Part shown: piece by piece, positions 9,169-17,845 of the stretch
How the letters are laid out: each line of letters starts with the position of its first letter
Numbering within the stretch: position 1 is the first letter of the stretch
From: JAGVPT01 sp963827085
GTDB lineage: Bacteria > Bacteroidota > Ignavibacteria > UBA10030 > UBA8401
NCBI GenBank assembly: GCA_963827085.1
Contig: CAWGZY010000008.1
Coordinates: 1-64,000 of the forward strand
Length of the DNA stretch: 64,000 nucleotides
Direction: 5' to 3'
Translations under genes and position numbers: made by a program
Notes under the pieces: model-generated
What the model was told of the DNA's origin: nothing
The model's database searches: none
What the model saw: only the letters and a program-made list of their open reading frames with translations

Positions 9169-10302
9169 ATGAGCTTGGAAATTGGTTTCATCCTGCTATT
9201 GAGTTTGCTCTTCATTTGCTATTGTTCCCTTAATTTTCTTATTCTAAAAGGCCTGAAAAAGCTCCTCGTTCTTCAAAAGGCGTCTTCACAGGAAAAGCCG
9301 CAGATTTCCATCATCGTCGCGGCAAGGAATGAAGAAACAAACATCGGCCGTTGTCTTCAATCGCTTGTCCAGCAAAATTACCCTATGGGACTTTTTGAAA
9401 TTGTCATCGCTGACGACCGTTCGACCGATGGGACTTCGGCAATTGTGAGGAACTATCAACAACGATACCCATATATTAAACTGGTAACCGTAAGCCAAAT
9501 TTCATCCGACTTGCCTTCCAAGAAAAACGCATTGAATGAGGCAATCAAAGAAAGCCGTTTCGACATCCTCGCCTTCACCGATGCCGATTGTGTTGCCCCT
9601 TCCATCTGGCTTTCGTCGATTGCCAAAGAATTCCTGCCGGAAGTAGGCGTCGTTGCCGGCTATTGTCCGATCGAACAACGGTTTCCACGAACGTTCTTTG
9701 CTCGCTGGTTTGATTTTTTTCTTCGCTATCTTGAAATAAAAAAATGGGTGGGCGCTGCAGCAGGTGTCGGTTTGGGTAACGCATATTTATCCTCCGGTGG
9801 AAACCTTACCTATCGCAAAAGAGTTTTCCAGGAGATTAACGGTTATGAAAAAATAAAACATTCCGTAAGCGGCGATGATGACCTTTTTATCCAACTCATC
9901 CAAAAAGAGACTCGGTGGAAAATACGGTATATGATTTCAAGAGAAAGCAGTGTCGAGACGGCTCCTCCCCCGTCGCTGGCCTATTTCATAAATCAGCAGC
10001 GAAGGCATTTTTCTGCCGCTGCATACTATCCTTTTCGGATGAAAATCGTGTTCGGCCTGATTCATTCATATAACGCACTTGCTGTACTCTTCATCTTTGC
10101 TTTTCCGTCGATCGGTACTGCAGCGCTGGCCGCAAAATTTATCATCGATAGTGTGATTTTTTATAAGGGCTCTGCCCTTTTTGGAAACACCGGTTTGCGC
10201 CGTTCTGTCGTTCCGCTGGAAATTGCTTCGGTTATCTACAATTCCATTATCGGCCCCCTGGGCTTTTTCGGGACCATCAGTTGGAAAGGAAGCAAGTCAT
10301 AG
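9169..10302 (+). CDS. GT2 family glycosyltransferase (first of three paralogues)
   Basis: A membrane-bound family 2 transferase of about 377 residues. An N-terminal transmembrane helix precedes the GT-A domain, which has VAARNEE, ADDRSTDG, the metal-binding TDADC, an acidic GDDD and the QQRRHF variant of the (Q/R)xxRW box. Several helices follow at the C-terminus. I chose the ATG at 9169 over an in-frame GTG at 9151 because it directly precedes the hydrophobic segment. It resembles the proteins at 11279 and 13079 and probably adds a sugar from a nucleotide donor to a lipid-linked or extruded glycan; the product is unknown. Confidence 0.88.
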   Translation: MSLEIGFILLLSLLFICYCSLNFLILKGLKKLLVLQKASSQEKPQISIIVAARNEETNIGRCLQSLVQQNYPMGLFEIVIADDRSTDGTSAIVRNYQQRYPYIKLVTVSQISSDLPSKKNALNEAIKESRFDILAFTDADCVAPSIWLSSIAKEFLPEVGVVAGYCPIEQRFPRTFFARWFDFFLRYLEIKKWVGAAAGVGLGNAYLSSGGNLTYRKRVFQEINGYEKIKHSVSGDDDLFIQLIQKETRWKIRYMISRESSVETAPPPSLAYFINQQRRHFSAAAYYPFRMKIVFGLIHSYNALAVLFIFAFPSIGTAALAAKFIIDSVIFYKGSALFGNTGLRRSVVPLEIASVIYNSIIGPLGFFGTISWKGSKS

Positions 10303-11282
10303 AAGGGACGATAAATAAAATAAGAAATGTTCGCGTGCATCCGAGGATAGCGGTCGTCCTGAAAATTTTTATAGGCGTCGGACTGATCGTCGGCCTTGTG
10401 TTTTATATCGACGTTGATGCCTTGCGTGCATCCGTTCTTCACGCAAATATCTTCTACCTGATCATTGGCGCAGTGCTGGTCGTGGCAAACACCGGGTTGC
10501 AATTCCTGCGCTGGCGCTATTTGGTGAGATTAATCGCGCGCGGGACTTCCGATAAAGATATTTTTTCTTCTCTTTTTATTGGATTCTCCGCAGGATTCTT
10601 TACACCAGGACAAGTTGGAGAACATGGCGGAAGGATAGTGACACTTTCTTCTTTGCCGGCGATTCAAGTTTTGGCGGTTAGTATCATCGATAAATTATAT
10701 GTCCTGGCTTTCACGGTAATTACCGGCGTTATTGCAGCGTGGCTCTATTTTATCATATACTTGCCCCAATATTGGACGCCTTTGCTGACGGCGGTTGTCA
10801 TAATTGTCGTTATATCATTTCTCATTGTCGTCCTGTATCCCGATCTCCTGAAAACAATTTTGCGCACGCTACTTCATAGATTTCGAAAATACAGAGCCGT
10901 ATCAGCTTTTCTTTTTATGAAAGACGTTTTTCACCGCCGTCAAGCGCGGGTCTTGCTTTTTCTGACAATAATCTACTATATAGTTATTTTAGTACAGTAT
11001 CATTTCTTTGTGCGTGCATTCGAACCGGTTTCGATCGGCGTTTCGGCCTTATGCACTTCGAACCTTCTCTTCACAAAGTCCGTCATTCTCCCCATTTCAT
11101 TCAGCGACCTTGGAATTCGAGAATCTACAGCCATTTTCTTTTTCTCCCGGGCAGGTGTCTCTGCTTCGTCGGCGTTTAATGCGTCGATGTGCATTTTCTT
11201 CGTCGACATCTTGTTCCCGAGCCTCCTCGGTTCGCTGTTGATATTTAGAATCAAATCTGCAAAAGAGAAGGTTTCATTGTGA
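10281..11282 (+). CDS. UPF0104/lysylphosphatidylglycerol synthase-type membrane protein
   Basis: A 333-residue polytopic protein with about eight membrane helices, fitting the family of the flippase-like part of MprF and AglD (PF03706). Family hallmarks include FFTPGQVGEHGGR near residue 112 and SDLGIREST near residue 275. Such proteins are linked to lipid or glycolipid translocation beside glycosyltransferases. The likely start is a TTG at 10281, overlapping the upstream gene by 22 bp; a GTG at 10335 is an alternative. It ends in a GTGA overlap with the next transferase, which implies coupled translation. Confidence 0.85.
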   Translation: MERKQVIEGTINKIRNVRVHPRIAVVLKIFIGVGLIVGLVFYIDVDALRASVLHANIFYLIIGAVLVVANTGLQFLRWRYLVRLIARGTSDKDIFSSLFIGFSAGFFTPGQVGEHGGRIVTLSSLPAIQVLAVSIIDKLYVLAFTVITGVIAAWLYFIIYLPQYWTPLLTAVVIIVVISFLIVVLYPDLLKTILRTLLHRFRKYRAVSAFLFMKDVFHRRQARVLLFLTIIYYIVILVQYHFFVRAFEPVSIGVSALCTSNLLFTKSVILPISFSDLGIRESTAIFFFSRAGVSASSAFNASMCIFFVDILFPSLLGSLLIFRIKSAKEKVSL

Positions 11283-12439
11283 AAGATTGCCTTACTTTTA
11301 TTTGGTTCGCAATTCTCGTCCTTGGCGCGGTGTACGTCGCCCAAATTCTGGTCTTTATTCGAGGATTATCGCGCTTGCGCAGCGGAATCGGCGATCGCTT
11401 GTACTCCGTTGCAGTGGTTGTGGCGGCGAGGAATGAAGAGCTTCATATTGAAAAATGCGTCCGCTCACTGCTGGAGCAAGACTATCCGCCCGACAAATAT
11501 ACAATTACCGTTGTCGACGACCAATCGACCGACCGAACCGCAGATATTGTGAATCACCTGGCGATAGAAAACTCTGCTGTACATCTGCTGCAGCTGCATG
11601 GACATCCATCTGGCATTTCCCCAATTATCAACGCGATCAACGAAGCCATCAAAAAAACTTCGAGCGAGATAATCCTCAGAACAGATGCGGATTGCGTTGT
11701 CGGCTCTCATTGGATATCATCGATGGTGCGCCATTTTGATGAGACGGTCGGAGTTATTTCCGGGCTGACTCTGATCAAGAACACACAAAACATTTCATCC
11801 CTTCTTTTCGGATTTCAACTCATTGATTTGTTCTCACAGACGGCGTGCGGAGCAGGTGCAATAGGAATGAACGCCCCCAATAATTGCAACGGAAGCAACA
11901 TGGGCTTCCGAAGAATAGCTTTTAATGACGTCGGAGGGTTTGGGTCAATGGCCACGATAAATTCGGGGAGCGATTCATTGCTTGCCCAAAGGATTGCGGC
12001 AACTCCTCATTGGAAAATGCGTTTTGCGTACGAGCCGGAGACCCATGTAACAACGTCGCCCGTCGCAAGCTGGAGGCAGCTTCTCCAACAACGGATGCGG
12101 TGGGCAGGTCATACTCCGCATTACCGGACTTCAACATTAGTCTTTCTTGTTGCGTCCTTCCTATTTTATTTTTTAGTATTCTTGTTTATGCCGATTTCAA
12201 TTTTCTATTTCCCGATGGTGTCGGTGCCATTTGCGGTGCTTTTGATAAAATTTATTATTGATTACTGGATCATTTTCAAATTCTCAAGGCTTACGAACGT
12301 CGCCGGACTGATGAAATATTTTTTTGTCTCGGAACTGATTCATTTCCCAGTCATTCTCACGGCTGTATTCGGCAGCTTTTTAGGAAGTTTTGAATGGAAA
12401 GGGAGACGCATGAAACGGGAAATATCTCAACACGCCTGA
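11279..12439 (+). CDS. GT2 family glycosyltransferase (second paralogue)
   Basis: A 386-residue transferase starting at a GTG that overlaps the upstream stop (GTGA). It has an N-terminal helix, VAARNEE, VDDQSTDRT, TDADC, an acidic region around GSDSLL and QQRMRW, followed by membrane helices. Domain order matches the paralogues at 9169 and 13079. The acceptor-side acidic motif differs from the usual ED pair, so acceptor preference may differ. Membrane-associated glycan synthesis is inferred from the family and neighbours. Confidence 0.88.
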   Translation: MKDCLTFIWFAILVLGAVYVAQILVFIRGLSRLRSGIGDRLYSVAVVVAARNEELHIEKCVRSLLEQDYPPDKYTITVVDDQSTDRTADIVNHLAIENSAVHLLQLHGHPSGISPIINAINEAIKKTSSEIILRTDADCVVGSHWISSMVRHFDETVGVISGLTLIKNTQNISSLLFGFQLIDLFSQTACGAGAIGMNAPNNCNGSNMGFRRIAFNDVGGFGSMATINSGSDSLLAQRIAATPHWKMRFAYEPETHVTTSPVASWRQLLQQRMRWAGHTPHYRTSTLVFLVASFLFYFLVFLFMPISIFYFPMVSVPFAVLLIKFIIDYWIIFKFSRLTNVAGLMKYFFVSELIHFPVILTAVFGSFLGSFEWKGRRMKREISQHA

Positions 12440-12458
12440 ACTCATTTGCATAACGACG

Positions 12459-13082
12459 ATGTCATCTCACACAACTACGATTCATCGGTTTCTTTTCCCA
12501 TCGATCCTTTGGAAAATGGATTCACCGGATATTTTCCTCACTTTCGATGACGGACCGCATCCGGTCGCAACCCCGATAGTGCTTGAACTATTGCAGGCTC
12601 ATAAAATCAAAGGTACATTTTTCATGAACGGGTTGGCTGTAAAGAAATATCCTTCGCTCTTAAAAGAAGTCGATGCGGAAAAACACAGCATAGGCATTCA
12701 TGCTTTCAACCATACGCGGTCGACAGCATTTTCTAAGAAAACAGCGATGTCTGAAATACTTCAAACTGAAGAAGCAATCACACAGGCTGGGGTACACCCT
12801 GCAAAAATATTTCGTCCTCCCTACGGGTTTTTCTCATGGAACACAATTTCTGCAACCAAAGAGTTAAAGTATAAACTAGTTATGTGGACCACGTCGACGG
12901 GGGATTACCGAAAAGACTGGTCCGATGAACAAGTATGCATGACCGCCTTCGGGAAATTGATCCCAGGGGCAATTCTTGTTTTTCACGACAATGAATTAAC
13001 AAAATCGAGAGTCCGGCAAGTGTTGCCGCGTGTTATTGCAGGCATTCAAGAACGCAGCCTAGCGTTTGGATTGATCCAGTGA
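12459..13082 (+). CDS. Polysaccharide deacetylase (NodB-like, CE4)
   Basis: A 207-residue NodB-homology protein. The catalytic TFDDGPHP motif lies near residues 27-34, with a second motif around GIHAFNHT (about residue 84) and a third FRPPYGFFSW (about residue 118), so the metal triad and the catalytic Asp pair look intact. CE4 enzymes remove N-acetyl groups from GlcNAc-type residues. No signal peptide is evident, which fits action on a cytoplasmic or membrane-bound intermediate. It lies between two GT2 genes and ends in a GTGA overlap. Confidence 0.9.
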   Translation: MSSHTTTIHRFLFPSILWKMDSPDIFLTFDDGPHPVATPIVLELLQAHKIKGTFFMNGLAVKKYPSLLKEVDAEKHSIGIHAFNHTRSTAFSKKTAMSEILQTEEAITQAGVHPAKIFRPPYGFFSWNTISATKELKYKLVMWTTSTGDYRKDWSDEQVCMTAFGKLIPGAILVFHDNELTKSRVRQVLPRVIAGIQERSLAFGLIQ

Positions 13083-14182
13083 CAGCCGAAACAACGCTCT
13101 TCATTTTTATTCTGTTGTTGTATCTTGCCCAGTGCGCTGTGTTCATCTACGGCCTGTTGAAAGCCCGGTTTGACCTCGATCCCCTTTTCCAACCCAGAGT
13201 TTCTGTCGTTACAGCCGCAAGAAACGAAGAGCGAACTATTGCCGCGTGCCTTGAATCGTTGACAAGGCTCGAATATCCGAAGGATAAACTTGAAATTATC
13301 ATCGTTGATGATGATTCGACGGACGGGACATCGAACATCATTCGCAGTTTCGCAGACAAGCACTCAAATGTCAAAGTGATCGACGGGTATCAAACGGTCG
13401 GCAATCTCCGTGGTAAAGCAAACGCCATTGCTCAAGGCATTGATGTGTCATCGGGCGAAATCATTCTCATGACCGACGCCGATTGTATCGTTCCACCATC
13501 GTGGGTTCAAACTACCGTACAGCATTATACGGACGACATCGGTGTCGTCGCTGGATTGACTTTGCTTCAACCGGCTGGATGGTTTGCCGGAATGCAGTCT
13601 CTCGACTGGGCATACATCCTTGCCGTGGCATCGGCAACCATGTCATTAAAGAACCCTCTTAGCTGTATCGGGAATAATTTTTCATTCAGGAAAAAAGCCT
13701 ACGACGAAGTCGGGGGCTACCGGGGAATCAAATTCAGTGTGACAGAAGATTTTGCGCTCTTCAAGGCTATTACGCGCAGCGGACGCTGGGGATACAGATA
13801 TCCACTTGAAAAAGAAAGCCTTGTTTTCAGTACAGCATGCAAAACTATTCGGGAATTATATAGACAGAAACGGAGATGGGGTGTCGGAGGAAAAGATATG
13901 CCAATAAGCGGGCTGATGATTATGGCCATTGCATTTTGCATGCATGTTTTATTGCTTGCCGGATATTTCCTTAACCTCAACCTCAACTTTCTGCTGTATG
14001 GGTTGGCAACAAAATTTCTGTGCGATTTCGTCTTATTGAGCATCCCCTTAATCAAATCCAAGCAATTCTCTCAACTAAAATATTTTGGCTTTTTTGAAAT
14101 TTATTATATGGTATATGTGATCATTCTCCCCTTTGCGGTCTTCCTCGGAGGTAAGGTTTTGTGGAAAGGGAGAAAGTATTAA
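13079..14182 (+). CDS. GT2 family glycosyltransferase (third paralogue)
   Basis: A 367-residue transferase starting at a GTG in a GTGA overlap with the deacetylase gene. Motifs in order are TAARNEE, VDDDSTDGT, TDADC, the acidic TEDFAL pair and QKRRW, all canonical for processive or membrane GT2 enzymes. Hydrophobic segments occur at both ends. It is the most canonical of the three paralogues. The preceding deacetylase suggests a PgaC/PgaB-like amino-sugar glycan, but that is only inference. Confidence 0.89.
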   Translation: MTAETTLFIFILLLYLAQCAVFIYGLLKARFDLDPLFQPRVSVVTAARNEERTIAACLESLTRLEYPKDKLEIIIVDDDSTDGTSNIIRSFADKHSNVKVIDGYQTVGNLRGKANAIAQGIDVSSGEIILMTDADCIVPPSWVQTTVQHYTDDIGVVAGLTLLQPAGWFAGMQSLDWAYILAVASATMSLKNPLSCIGNNFSFRKKAYDEVGGYRGIKFSVTEDFALFKAITRSGRWGYRYPLEKESLVFSTACKTIRELYRQKRRWGVGGKDMPISGLMIMAIAFCMHVLLLAGYFLNLNLNFLLYGLATKFLCDFVLLSIPLIKSKQFSQLKYFGFFEIYYMVYVIILPFAVFLGGKVLWKGRKY

Positions 14183-14184
14183 CC

Positions 14185-15294
14185 ATGAGCGGGAGAACAA
14201 GAATATTGGTCGCTCCTTTGGATTGGGGTTTGGGGCATGCAGCTCGTTGCATACCAATCATCAGAGAATTACTTGAGCACAATACGGAAGTAATCATCGC
14301 TGCTGATGGACGACCGTATGAATTATTGAAAAAGGAATTTCCGTCCCTCAGCATCGTTCGACTTCCGGGTTTCACGGTAGTGTATCCAGAGGGCAATCGG
14401 ATCACGGCAAAGATCGTGAGCCAAATCCCAAGAATCATTAGTGCAATCTTTCGGGAACATCGAGCGTTATCAAATATAATACGAGATTTAAAAGTTGATG
14501 CTGTTATTTCAGACAACCGTTTCGGGCTGTTTTCCAAACAAATTCCATGCATCTACGTAACGCATCAAATCGGGATTATGCTGCCGAAGCGGCTCCAATG
14601 GGCTTCGCGGATCGTGTTCTATCTGAACAAGGTTCTCATCCAAAAATATACTGCGTGTTGGATACCCGATTATGAGGAAGAAAATAACCTTTCAGGCTGG
14701 CTTTCTCATTTTTATCCGCTGCCAGAAAATGCAACGTTCATCGGGCCGTTAACACGATTCAAAAAAATATCAAACATTCCCAAAGAATACGATATCCTCG
14801 TCATGTTATCAGGACCTGAACCTCAGCGAACTGTGTTGGAAAATATCATGATGGAGCAATTGAAAATTGTTCCACGCAAGTCATTGGTCGTGCGCGGAAT
14901 TCCCGAGAAGAGTCAGCATATTAAGCTTTCCGAGTGGGTTTCAGTTGTCTCTTCTCTTGACTCTGAAGCGCTCAATAAAGCAATGCTTGCGTCGGACATT
15001 ATCATTTCACGCCCCGGCTACAGCACTATCATGGATCTCGATGTATTAGGCAAACGGGCAATCTTCATCCCAACACCAGGACAAACCGAACAGGAATATC
15101 TTGCTGTAGAACTTAAAAGGAGTGGAAAGTTTTATATCCAAGATCAGGACAATTTTTCTCTTGTCGATGCACTAGAGCAAGTGAAACATTATCCAGGATT
15201 CTCGCCGAGGGAATCCAGCACCTCGACGGTCAAAGTTTCTGTAGGAAAATTGTTGGAGCAAATTCAAGGAGAACAAATAAAGAAAGCTCAATGA
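14185..15294 (+). CDS. MurG-like glycosyltransferase (GT28-type)
   Basis: About 369 residues with a two-domain GT-B fold. The N-terminus has LDWGLGHAARCIPI, a glycine-rich loop like that of MurG and MGDG synthases. The C-terminal donor site shows IISRPGYSTIMDL and PTPGQTEQEYLA, typical of UDP-sugar transferases of this class. I prefer the ATG at 14185, two bases after the previous stop, over the upstream in-frame codon at 14161. The gene is coupled to the next by ATGA. It probably transfers a UDP-linked sugar inside the cell. Confidence 0.85.
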   Translation: MSGRTRILVAPLDWGLGHAARCIPIIRELLEHNTEVIIAADGRPYELLKKEFPSLSIVRLPGFTVVYPEGNRITAKIVSQIPRIISAIFREHRALSNIIRDLKVDAVISDNRFGLFSKQIPCIYVTHQIGIMLPKRLQWASRIVFYLNKVLIQKYTACWIPDYEEENNLSGWLSHFYPLPENATFIGPLTRFKKISNIPKEYDILVMLSGPEPQRTVLENIMMEQLKIVPRKSLVVRGIPEKSQHIKLSEWVSVVSSLDSEALNKAMLASDIIISRPGYSTIMDLDVLGKRAIFIPTPGQTEQEYLAVELKRSGKFYIQDQDNFSLVDALEQVKHYPGFSPRESSTSTVKVSVGKLLEQIQGEQIKKAQ

Positions 15295-16916
15295 TAATCC
15301 TGCCTATAGTTTCTTTTCCACTTTTGTATGCTGAAACGCATTACCGGTTTAAATATTTCTTCAGTTTTCTCAAGAAATCCGAACCGGAGATTCTTGCTGA
15401 CATTCCTCATCGCCTTGAACCCGATGCAGCCTTGCCTGTCGTATTGCTTGTAAAAGACAGCAATCTTTATCCGATAGAATTAACCCGTGTGAAGATCGAT
15501 TTGCAGCATGAAGGAAAGCACATTTATGCAAGCGAAAACGATTTTTCTCTTCAGATAACGAATCGGTTATGGTGGAAAATCATTTCTATTCCTTTTGAGA
15601 ATGGCTTAAAAGATGTATTAGGTTTCATCGACGTCGATGTGTACTTCGACTATACGGTCGGAGGAGAACACCGATCGGTCAAGAATGATAATTACAAAAC
15701 TTCATCAAAAACCAGCTTGCGGGTTTATCGTTCGGCGTACCCGCTTCCCTCTTTAACCGGATGGGTCCAGGGAGATACACACACCCATTCATCGTATACC
15801 GACGACCAGGTGGAATTTGGCTCTCCGATTGAAGTGTCGGTTGAATTGTCCAAAGCTATGGGGCTTTCTTTTTTCTGCGTTACCGACCATTCATATGATC
15901 TTGACGATCGAATTGATAATTATTTGATCAACGATCCCGATGTTCCAAAATGGGAACTGCAGCAAAAACAGATCGAGGAGATAAACTCGCATCATGATGA
16001 TTTTACAGTTTTGCGGGGCGAAGAAGTTTCTTGTTCTAATCGCGTACAACGGAATGTCCACCTCCTCCTGTGGGGAACAACAAAATATTTTCGGGGATCA
16101 GGCGATAGTGCTGAACACTGGTTTCATACCAAGGCCGAACATACGATCGCTGATATTCTTTTACACAAGGAACCCAATGTCGCAGCGTATGCAGGCCATC
16201 CGACAGAACCAACCCCTTTCTTCCAATGGCTGCTCATTAAACGCGGGTCATGGGATTTAGACGATATGGATCAAGACGGGCTTGATGGGCTTCAAATTCT
16301 CAATGGAGATGCTAATCAAGCCTTTTCAGAAGGGCTGGCATGTTGGAAGACTCTCCTTCTTCGCGGAAAAAGAATTTTCATCGCCGCGGGAAACGATGCT
16401 CACGGTAATTTCAATCGTTTTAAACAAATCGGCATTCCATTTTTCACAATTCGAGAACATGAGCGGCAACTATTTGGAAAAATGCGAACTGCCGTCGGAT
16501 CCGAATCTCTTACAGAAGCAACTCTGCAGGAAGCACTTCAACTCGGCCATACTGTCATTACAAATGGGCCGTTGATCGCCTTAACAATAATAAATGAATC
16601 CGGTAAAACGGCAGAAATCGGACAGCACATTTGCGGTGCCCGATTTCAACTTCACATTCGCGGAATAACAACAGAGGAGTTTGGAGAGTTCTGCGAAATG
16701 AAGGTAGTTTCCGGAAGGATTGGATACGGAAGTGAAACAGTCAGAATAATAAAGAGTTTCACGGAAGTCTTTGTAATTGACATGATGATTGACTTTGAAT
16801 TGCATCATTATCAATCACTGTCATACGTTCGGCTTGAAGGTTTCACAAAACACCGGCAAGGCGGCGATGCAATCGGATTCTGTTATACAAACCCTATATG
16901 GATTCAGCACCTATGA
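15291..16916 (+). CDS. PHP-domain metallohydrolase (CehA/McbA-like)
   Basis: A 541-residue protein. Residues ~1-155 are an uncharacterised, probably beta-rich region. The PHP metallo-hydrolase domain then starts with GDTHTHSSYTDD (about residue 163), followed by VTDHSYDL (about 201), GEEVSC (about 243) and YAGHP (about 302). These supply the His/Asp ligands of a multinuclear metal site. Relatives act on phosphoesters and related bonds, but no substrate can be assigned here. Its start overlaps the MurG-like gene by ATGA, which ties it to the glycan operon. Confidence 0.78.
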   Translation: MIILPIVSFPLLYAETHYRFKYFFSFLKKSEPEILADIPHRLEPDAALPVVLLVKDSNLYPIELTRVKIDLQHEGKHIYASENDFSLQITNRLWWKIISIPFENGLKDVLGFIDVDVYFDYTVGGEHRSVKNDNYKTSSKTSLRVYRSAYPLPSLTGWVQGDTHTHSSYTDDQVEFGSPIEVSVELSKAMGLSFFCVTDHSYDLDDRIDNYLINDPDVPKWELQQKQIEEINSHHDDFTVLRGEEVSCSNRVQRNVHLLLWGTTKYFRGSGDSAEHWFHTKAEHTIADILLHKEPNVAAYAGHPTEPTPFFQWLLIKRGSWDLDDMDQDGLDGLQILNGDANQAFSEGLACWKTLLLRGKRIFIAAGNDAHGNFNRFKQIGIPFFTIREHERQLFGKMRTAVGSESLTEATLQEALQLGHTVITNGPLIALTIINESGKTAEIGQHICGARFQLHIRGITTEEFGEFCEMKVVSGRIGYGSETVRIIKSFTEVFVIDMMIDFELHHYQSLSYVRLEGFTKHRQGGDAIGFCYTNPIWIQHL

Positions 16917-17788
16917 ATAAAACCGTATTATTGAGAAACTTTTTGCTCGCGATACTATTTGCGTCTGTCACAACTTTCTCGGAAGAAAAGGCCGACAGTG
17001 TATCCGCAAACCAATTTTCGTTCGTACCGTATGGATTGCTCTTCAAACCATTAGTAGCAGACACATATGAACCGCGCGATGGCATTCTTGCCGAAATAGG
17101 CAGGAACAGGCTGCGACTTGACATCGGTAATTCAATCGATTTGCTTCAATATTATTTTGCCGAAGACAGTTCTCTTCTCACCATGGGGGCTGATTTCTTC
17201 ACGTACACATTACTGCGCGGAGAGAAAGATTTCCATTTCCCCGTAGACGCTTCTGATTATTTTTTCGGTATTAACTTCAACTATAAGAAGACTCTTGATG
17301 CGGGAATCGTATCGTCTCGCTTTCGCTTAAGTCACATCAGCTCACATTTCGTGGACGGTCATTACGATAACACTCTACAAGAGTGGAAAGATTCACGATC
17401 TCCGATCGTATACAGCCGCGAATTTTTAGACGGCGTCGTCGCCCTTGAGCCATCGTCGTTGAACAACGATGCGAGAATTTACATAGGAGCAACATACCTT
17501 TATCACGTTGATCCACATGACCTTGCCAGATTTATGGCCGACGCAGGATTGGAATACCATAGGAAAGTGTGGACCAATACGTACACATACTTCGCGTACC
17601 AGGCTACGATCTTAAAGGTCTTGGAAACTTCTGTTCGTCACAATATTCAAGTAGGCGAAAAAATCGGAGCGTGGGAGGGAAGAGGTCTGAATCTGTATGC
17701 GAGTTATTTTTCGGGCTACAGTATTCACGGCCAGTATTACAACGTGAAAGACAACTATTTTGCCTTAGGATTTTTGATCGAGTTTTGA
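16913..17788 (+). CDS. Putative exported outer-membrane protein of the glycan operon
   Basis: About 291 residues. The start at 16913 forms an ATGA overlap with the PHP gene and gives a protein beginning with a classical signal peptide (positive end, then LLAILFASVTTFS). The mature part has many alternating aromatic/polar stretches and ends in an aromatic residue (FLIEF), as outer-membrane barrels often do. It may belong to DUF1207, but I am not sure. As the last gene of the operon it could serve the export or anchoring of the glycan; this is inference. Confidence 0.7.
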   Translation: MNKTVLLRNFLLAILFASVTTFSEEKADSVSANQFSFVPYGLLFKPLVADTYEPRDGILAEIGRNRLRLDIGNSIDLLQYYFAEDSSLLTMGADFFTYTLLRGEKDFHFPVDASDYFFGINFNYKKTLDAGIVSSRFRLSHISSHFVDGHYDNTLQEWKDSRSPIVYSREFLDGVVALEPSSLNNDARIYIGATYLYHVDPHDLARFMADAGLEYHRKVWTNTYTYFAYQATILKVLETSVRHNIQVGEKIGAWEGRGLNLYASYFSGYSIHGQYYNVKDNYFALGFLIEF

Positions 17789-17789
17789 C

Positions 17790-17818
17790 AAAAAAAATCC
17801 CGTCAACAAGAGACGGGA
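17790..17818 (-). terminator. Intrinsic terminator of the AAA+ regulator gene
   Basis: A 7-bp perfect stem (TCCCGTC/GACGGGA) with a 7-nt loop is followed on the minus strand by seven or more T residues. It lies 28 bp behind the stop of the regulator gene at 17846, between convergent genes. The T tract only works for minus-strand transcription. Confidence 0.85.
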
Positions 17819-17845
17819 CTGGAATTTATAGACACTTATTATGGA

